A stretch of DNA of 8,574 nt from Candidatus Sivonenia alaskensis PMM_0068 (GTDB taxonomy: Bacteria > Cyanobacteriota > Cyanobacteriia > Gloeobacterales > PMM-0068). Positions 5,636 to 8,574 of this stretch are shown here, piece by piece. Both the position numbers and the translations under genes were made by a program. The notes below the pieces were generated by a model. That model saw nothing but the letters and a program-made list of their open reading frames with translations. It was not told where the DNA came from and made no database searches. The stretch lies in assembly GCA_949127685.1 (NCBI GenBank), contig CASBPW010000319.1, positions 1 through 8,574 of the forward strand, in the 5' to 3' direction. Every line of letters starts with the position of its first letter. Within the stretch, counting starts at the first letter, position 1.

Positions 5636-8551
5636 CTACAGCCAATTTCCTACTAACACAAAGGGCGCCCAGTAAAAAGGCTGTTGATATTGAGGGGAAT
5701 GCAATAGGGATAATTGGGCTTGACGAAGAGCATCTGCTTTTGAGACATTCGGCTGATTGAGGGCTTGATAAAATTTAGTCATGAAATTCGCCGTTGATTC
5801 ATCCTGCACTGACCAAAGCGTGGCCAAAGTACTGCGAGCTCCAGAACGGACAGCCACTCCCGCCAATCCCAAAGCGGCTCGTTTATCCCCCACTGCCGTC
5901 TGACAGGCACTCAAAATCAACAATTCAATGGGACTTCGGACAAATTGATCGCGTTCTCGCAGCAATTGGTCTAAATTTTTCACATTAATTCGTTCATCCC
6001 AAGTTAATAAAAAAGTATCTTCTGCAAGAGATGAAAACTGACCATGAGTTGCCAAATGAACGATCGGAAAAGCATTCGACTGGATTTTAGTTTCTAGGGG
6101 AGTGCGGGTAAATTCACTATTCAAAAGAACTTTTGTAGAAGCGATCTTAGCTATATTCTTGACTTCCTGAGTAACGCTGGGAAGAGCAGAAAATCCAAGG
6201 CGACTTTCCGTTAAACCTCCTACTAAAACGCTCGATTTTTCTAAAGGAGGACGGCGGGGATTGAACAGTTGCAACCCTGGGGTTAGGGCAATACTATATT
6301 TCTCAATCAAATACTTCTGTCCATCATGAAGGGCGGAGATGGGAACGCCGCGCAGCACCCCATCAAGTACGAAGACTAAGGTTTTGATGTCATTTTTGGC
6401 TAATTCTGCTTCTGCCGGGCGGATTAACCAGTCGTACATTTTCTGGTTTGGAACTAGGGGATTGGGACTAGCAATGAACGGGTTTAAGGTGGCCACTAAG
6501 TCATCATAGGTGCGTTCTACTTCTCCTGCGCCCGAACTGGGCGTTAGTGCTGTCGCATAGGAGCCCAGAGGCCGTCCAGGGATAGATAAAATGACGGCGA
6601 GGCGTTCCGGTAAAATAATCGAATAGACAACCGCCGCTTTGGGGTCAAGTTGGTCGATTTGTTGTGGTTTACCCTCTAAACAAGCCTCCTGAAAGAAGTT
6701 GTTGAGTTCTGCTAGTTGGAGCGCTTCAATGACGTCGCGGGCTTTTTTGAGGTTACCTTGACTAACTTCCCCTTGCTGAAGAGAGGTTGAGGTTGGCGAT
6801 GGTTGCAGGAGTAAATCAACGAGCTCTCGATAGACGGGTTCAACAGCGTCACGAAAGGTAAACTGAATGTCGGGATTGGTGGCCACTAAGTCTTGGCGCA
6901 GGGATTGCAGGAGTTGAAAGGCTAAGGTATAGGCGGCGATTGACTCTTTGGGTTTTTTTTGGAGTTGGTACAAGCGTCCTAGCTGCCACTGCCAGAGATA
7001 GGCAAGTTCCGGGGTATCAAAAGCGGAGAGTTTCTGCAAGGCTTGTTCGGTCAACTGTTGTGCTTCTCCCCATTTCCCCATCTGTTGAGATACTGCGGCT
7101 AAATAACCAAGCGCGTTGGCTTCAGCTTGCTGGTCTCCCAAGCTTTGAGCTTGCTGGAGCGCCGCCATTACCCGTTGGCGAATTTCTGGCAGGTCGGGGA
7201 TCTGTGAAGAATTGAGGGCCTTAGCGTTGGGGTTTTTAGCGGTTTGCGCAACTGGAAAACACGATTGGAGGATGGGGGAGGATAAAGAGGCTATATTTCC
7301 TGCCTTTCCGGAATTTTCTTGGCTCAATCCAGCTTGAAGGCACAGCAAATTTTGGGCCAATTTGAGTTGGGCAGAAACGGCTGTCCGACTAAGCGGTAAG
7401 CGATTAATCTGGGTTTGGATGGTCGGCAGTAAAGCGGGTATGTCTGTCTCCTGCTGAGTCTGAATGGCTAGGCTAAGTAAATTTAACTGTGCTTGGGTCG
7501 TTATGATTGGTGAGCCTTTTGATTCGGCTTGGCGATAGCAGTCCGCCGCCTGTTGATAGAATTCAACTGCCGTATCATAAGTCTTTCCTGAAATACAGGC
7601 AGCAGGTATTAGGGCTGTCACGGACGGACGAGTTTGTTGAGACAAGAGTTTTTTATTGCCTAGAGCCCGAGCCGTATTGCCTAAACTGAGGTAGATGGCT
7701 CCAAAGTGGGGATATTTCTCTACTTGTTGTGCTAACTGGAAACTTTTTAACAGGACCATTTGGGACTGCCCGGTTTGTCCAATCACGCGCAGGACGTTGC
7801 CAAGGCTGCGTAATCCTAAGATCCTTTGGGGGAGAGGCAGCGACGCTTTGAGGGTTTGTAGTTCCTTCTCTGAGACCTCGCACTTTTGAGCATTGAGTTC
7901 TAAGGCGTCCAGTAAAGTTTGGCAAGCCCTCGGATACAGTCCTAAATCTTGTAATGCCTGTGCCTGGTTAATCTTGCTTCCCAGCACACCCTCTGTATTG
8001 CCGATTTCTCTATACATATCAGCCGCCTGTTTCCAGGTTTCTAAGGCGTTTGACCGCTGTCCAATGGCTAGCTGTAGTTGTCCTTGAATGTCTAGGGTTG
8101 AAGCGAAGATAGGCTGTTGGGCAGGGGTTTTGGGCAGGGTTTGTAGAAGGTTCAAACTTTGGGCGATCGCTGTTTTTGCCTCATCCCATTTGCCCAGTTG
8201 TTGCTCGGTTAAGGAAAGATTGCTTAAGGCCATGGCCTGATTGAGTTTATCCCCTCGCGCAGCAAGAGCGTTCGCCGCCTGTTGCCAAACCACCGCTGCT
8301 TCCTCGAACTGTCCGGCTTGATAGAGTCCTCTGCCTCTTTCTGCAAGCTGGGAGGTATCCTGCTGGGTTGGAATGATGGGGGTAGCGAGAGAAACTTGGG
8401 CGATAAGGAGGGGAACTGCCAGAGAGAGAAGAAAGGGCAGGACTTCCAGCATGCTCGATGACGAAACGCTACTAGAAGCAAATCGTCCTCTGTACATTTT
8501 TTTTAACCAGTTTCTGGAATCTATAAGCCAGCCTAGGATTTTATTCATCAT
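5636..8551 (-). CDS. Exported TPR-CHAT caspase-like protease
   Basis: This encodes 971 residues. The N-terminus has a hydrophobic export segment (about residues 35-55, LPFLLSLAVPLLIAQVSLA). Residues about 65-610 are a TPR array; related units recur as WQQAANAL near 90, WKQAADMY near 173 and YQQAADCY near 332. A link typical of the family (LRQDLVATNPDIQFTFRD) leads to the CHAT domain (about 680-971). The caspase/separase-type dyad is intact: His836 in HLATHGQF and Cys883 in LSACQT. The usual GVAVRSGARSTLATLW and closing PFYWAPFVLVGNW stretches follow. CHAT proteins are cysteine proteases of clan CD, usually with a partner-binding repeat domain; the substrate here is unknown and an extracytoplasmic site is inferred from the signal. 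A stop at 8569-8567 means the gene is complete. ATG 8551 is kept, but ATG 8497 (residue 19), preceded by seven A, is an equally good start that still retains the export segment. No clear ribosome-binding site is seen for either. Confidence 0.93.
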   Translation of the reverse strand: MMNKILGWLIDSRNWLKKMYRGRFASSSVSSSSMLEVLPFLLSLAVPLLIAQVSLATPIIPTQQDTSQLAERGRGLYQAGQFEEAAVVWQQAANALAARGDKLNQAMALSNLSLTEQQLGKWDEAKTAIAQSLNLLQTLPKTPAQQPIFASTLDIQGQLQLAIGQRSNALETWKQAADMYREIGNTEGVLGSKINQAQALQDLGLYPRACQTLLDALELNAQKCEVSEKELQTLKASLPLPQRILGLRSLGNVLRVIGQTGQSQMVLLKSFQLAQQVEKYPHFGAIYLSLGNTARALGNKKLLSQQTRPSVTALIPAACISGKTYDTAVEFYQQAADCYRQAESKGSPIITTQAQLNLLSLAIQTQQETDIPALLPTIQTQINRLPLSRTAVSAQLKLAQNLLCLQAGLSQENSGKAGNIASLSSPILQSCFPVAQTAKNPNAKALNSSQIPDLPEIRQRVMAALQQAQSLGDQQAEANALGYLAAVSQQMGKWGEAQQLTEQALQKLSAFDTPELAYLWQWQLGRLYQLQKKPKESIAAYTLAFQLLQSLRQDLVATNPDIQFTFRDAVEPVYRELVDLLLQPSPTSTSLQQGEVSQGNLKKARDVIEALQLAELNNFFQEACLEGKPQQIDQLDPKAAVVYSIILPERLAVILSIPGRPLGSYATALTPSSGAGEVERTYDDLVATLNPFIASPNPLVPNQKMYDWLIRPAEAELAKNDIKTLVFVLDGVLRGVPISALHDGQKYLIEKYSIALTPGLQLFNPRRPPLEKSSVLVGGLTESRLGFSALPSVTQEVKNIAKIASTKVLLNSEFTRTPLETKIQSNAFPIVHLATHGQFSSLAEDTFLLTWDERINVKNLDQLLRERDQFVRSPIELLILSACQTAVGDKRAALGLAGVAVRSGARSTLATLWSVQDESTANFMTKFYQALNQPNVSKADALRQAQLSLLHSPQYQQPFYWAPFVLVGNWL
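8163..8170. repeat. HIP1 octamer
   Basis: A second GCGATCGC, inside the CHAT coding region. Two copies in 8.6 kb is above the roughly one per 65 kb expected by chance at even base composition, which supports a HIP1-containing cyanobacterial genome. Confidence 0.85.
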
Positions 8552-8574
8552 AGGAAGCCATGATAGCTATTTCC

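Noticed and set aside
6488..6892. A 15-bp direct repeat, GGTGGCCACTAAGTC, at 6488-6502 and 6878-6892
   Set aside because: Both copies encode the same short segment DLVAT in the CHAT protein at non-equivalent places; no larger duplicated unit surrounds them, so coincidence or codon preference is enough.
7653..7925. Alternative frames of 60-91 codons within the CHAT gene, both strands
   Set aside because: The TPR-CHAT frame explains the region fully. These frames carry no recognisable features.
8541..8561. Six-codon minus-strand mini-ORF (MASYDE) overlapping the CHAT start
   Set aside because: It could in principle be a leader peptide, but it has no ribosome-binding site and frames this short arise often by chance.

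Overview
The window looks like chromosomal DNA from a cyanobacterium, most likely a filamentous one. The clearest reason is the gene set: an AAA-like/CHASE2 membrane protein, a DUF928 protein and a secreted TPR-CHAT protein, a trio I associate with filamentous cyanobacteria. Two copies of the cyanobacterial HIP1 octamer (GCGATCGC, at 3356 and 8163) and weak or absent Shine-Dalgarno sequences agree with this. No species can be named from the sequence.

Left part (1-1687): two unrelated small plus-strand genes. The first (163-618) encodes a secreted Spy/LTXXQ-like helical protein. The second (747-1364) encodes a short ApaH-like metallophosphoesterase. Between them lies a leader with competing short hairpins, then a perfect 12-bp stem-loop with a T-run ending three bases before the phosphatase start codon. 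The 323-bp spacer after the phosphatase carries another 10-bp perfect inverted repeat and a probable terminator.

Right part (1688-8551): three large genes. On the plus strand, 1688-4483 encodes a 931-residue protein with an N-terminal AAA-like NTPase, a coiled-coil linker, a CHASE2 sensor domain and three C-terminal membrane helices. On the minus strand, 8551-5636 encodes a 971-residue exported TPR protein with a C-terminal CHAT caspase-like protease domain (His836 and Cys883 both present). It is followed by a DUF928 protein with a signal peptide (4410-5147, or up to 5237 with an earlier start). The DUF928 and CHASE2 genes converge and their coding ends overlap by 74 bp.

The gap between the CHAT and DUF928 genes (5238-5635) has no gene but holds a run of G/C tracts and nested hairpins that looks like a palindromic intergenic repeat. 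My inference is that the trio forms an envelope-associated module: CHASE2/NTPase as a membrane sensor, with DUF928 and the CHAT protein acting outside the cytoplasmic membrane. The sequence supports the domain assignments, not the pathway. I see no tRNA, rRNA, CRISPR array or insertion sequence.
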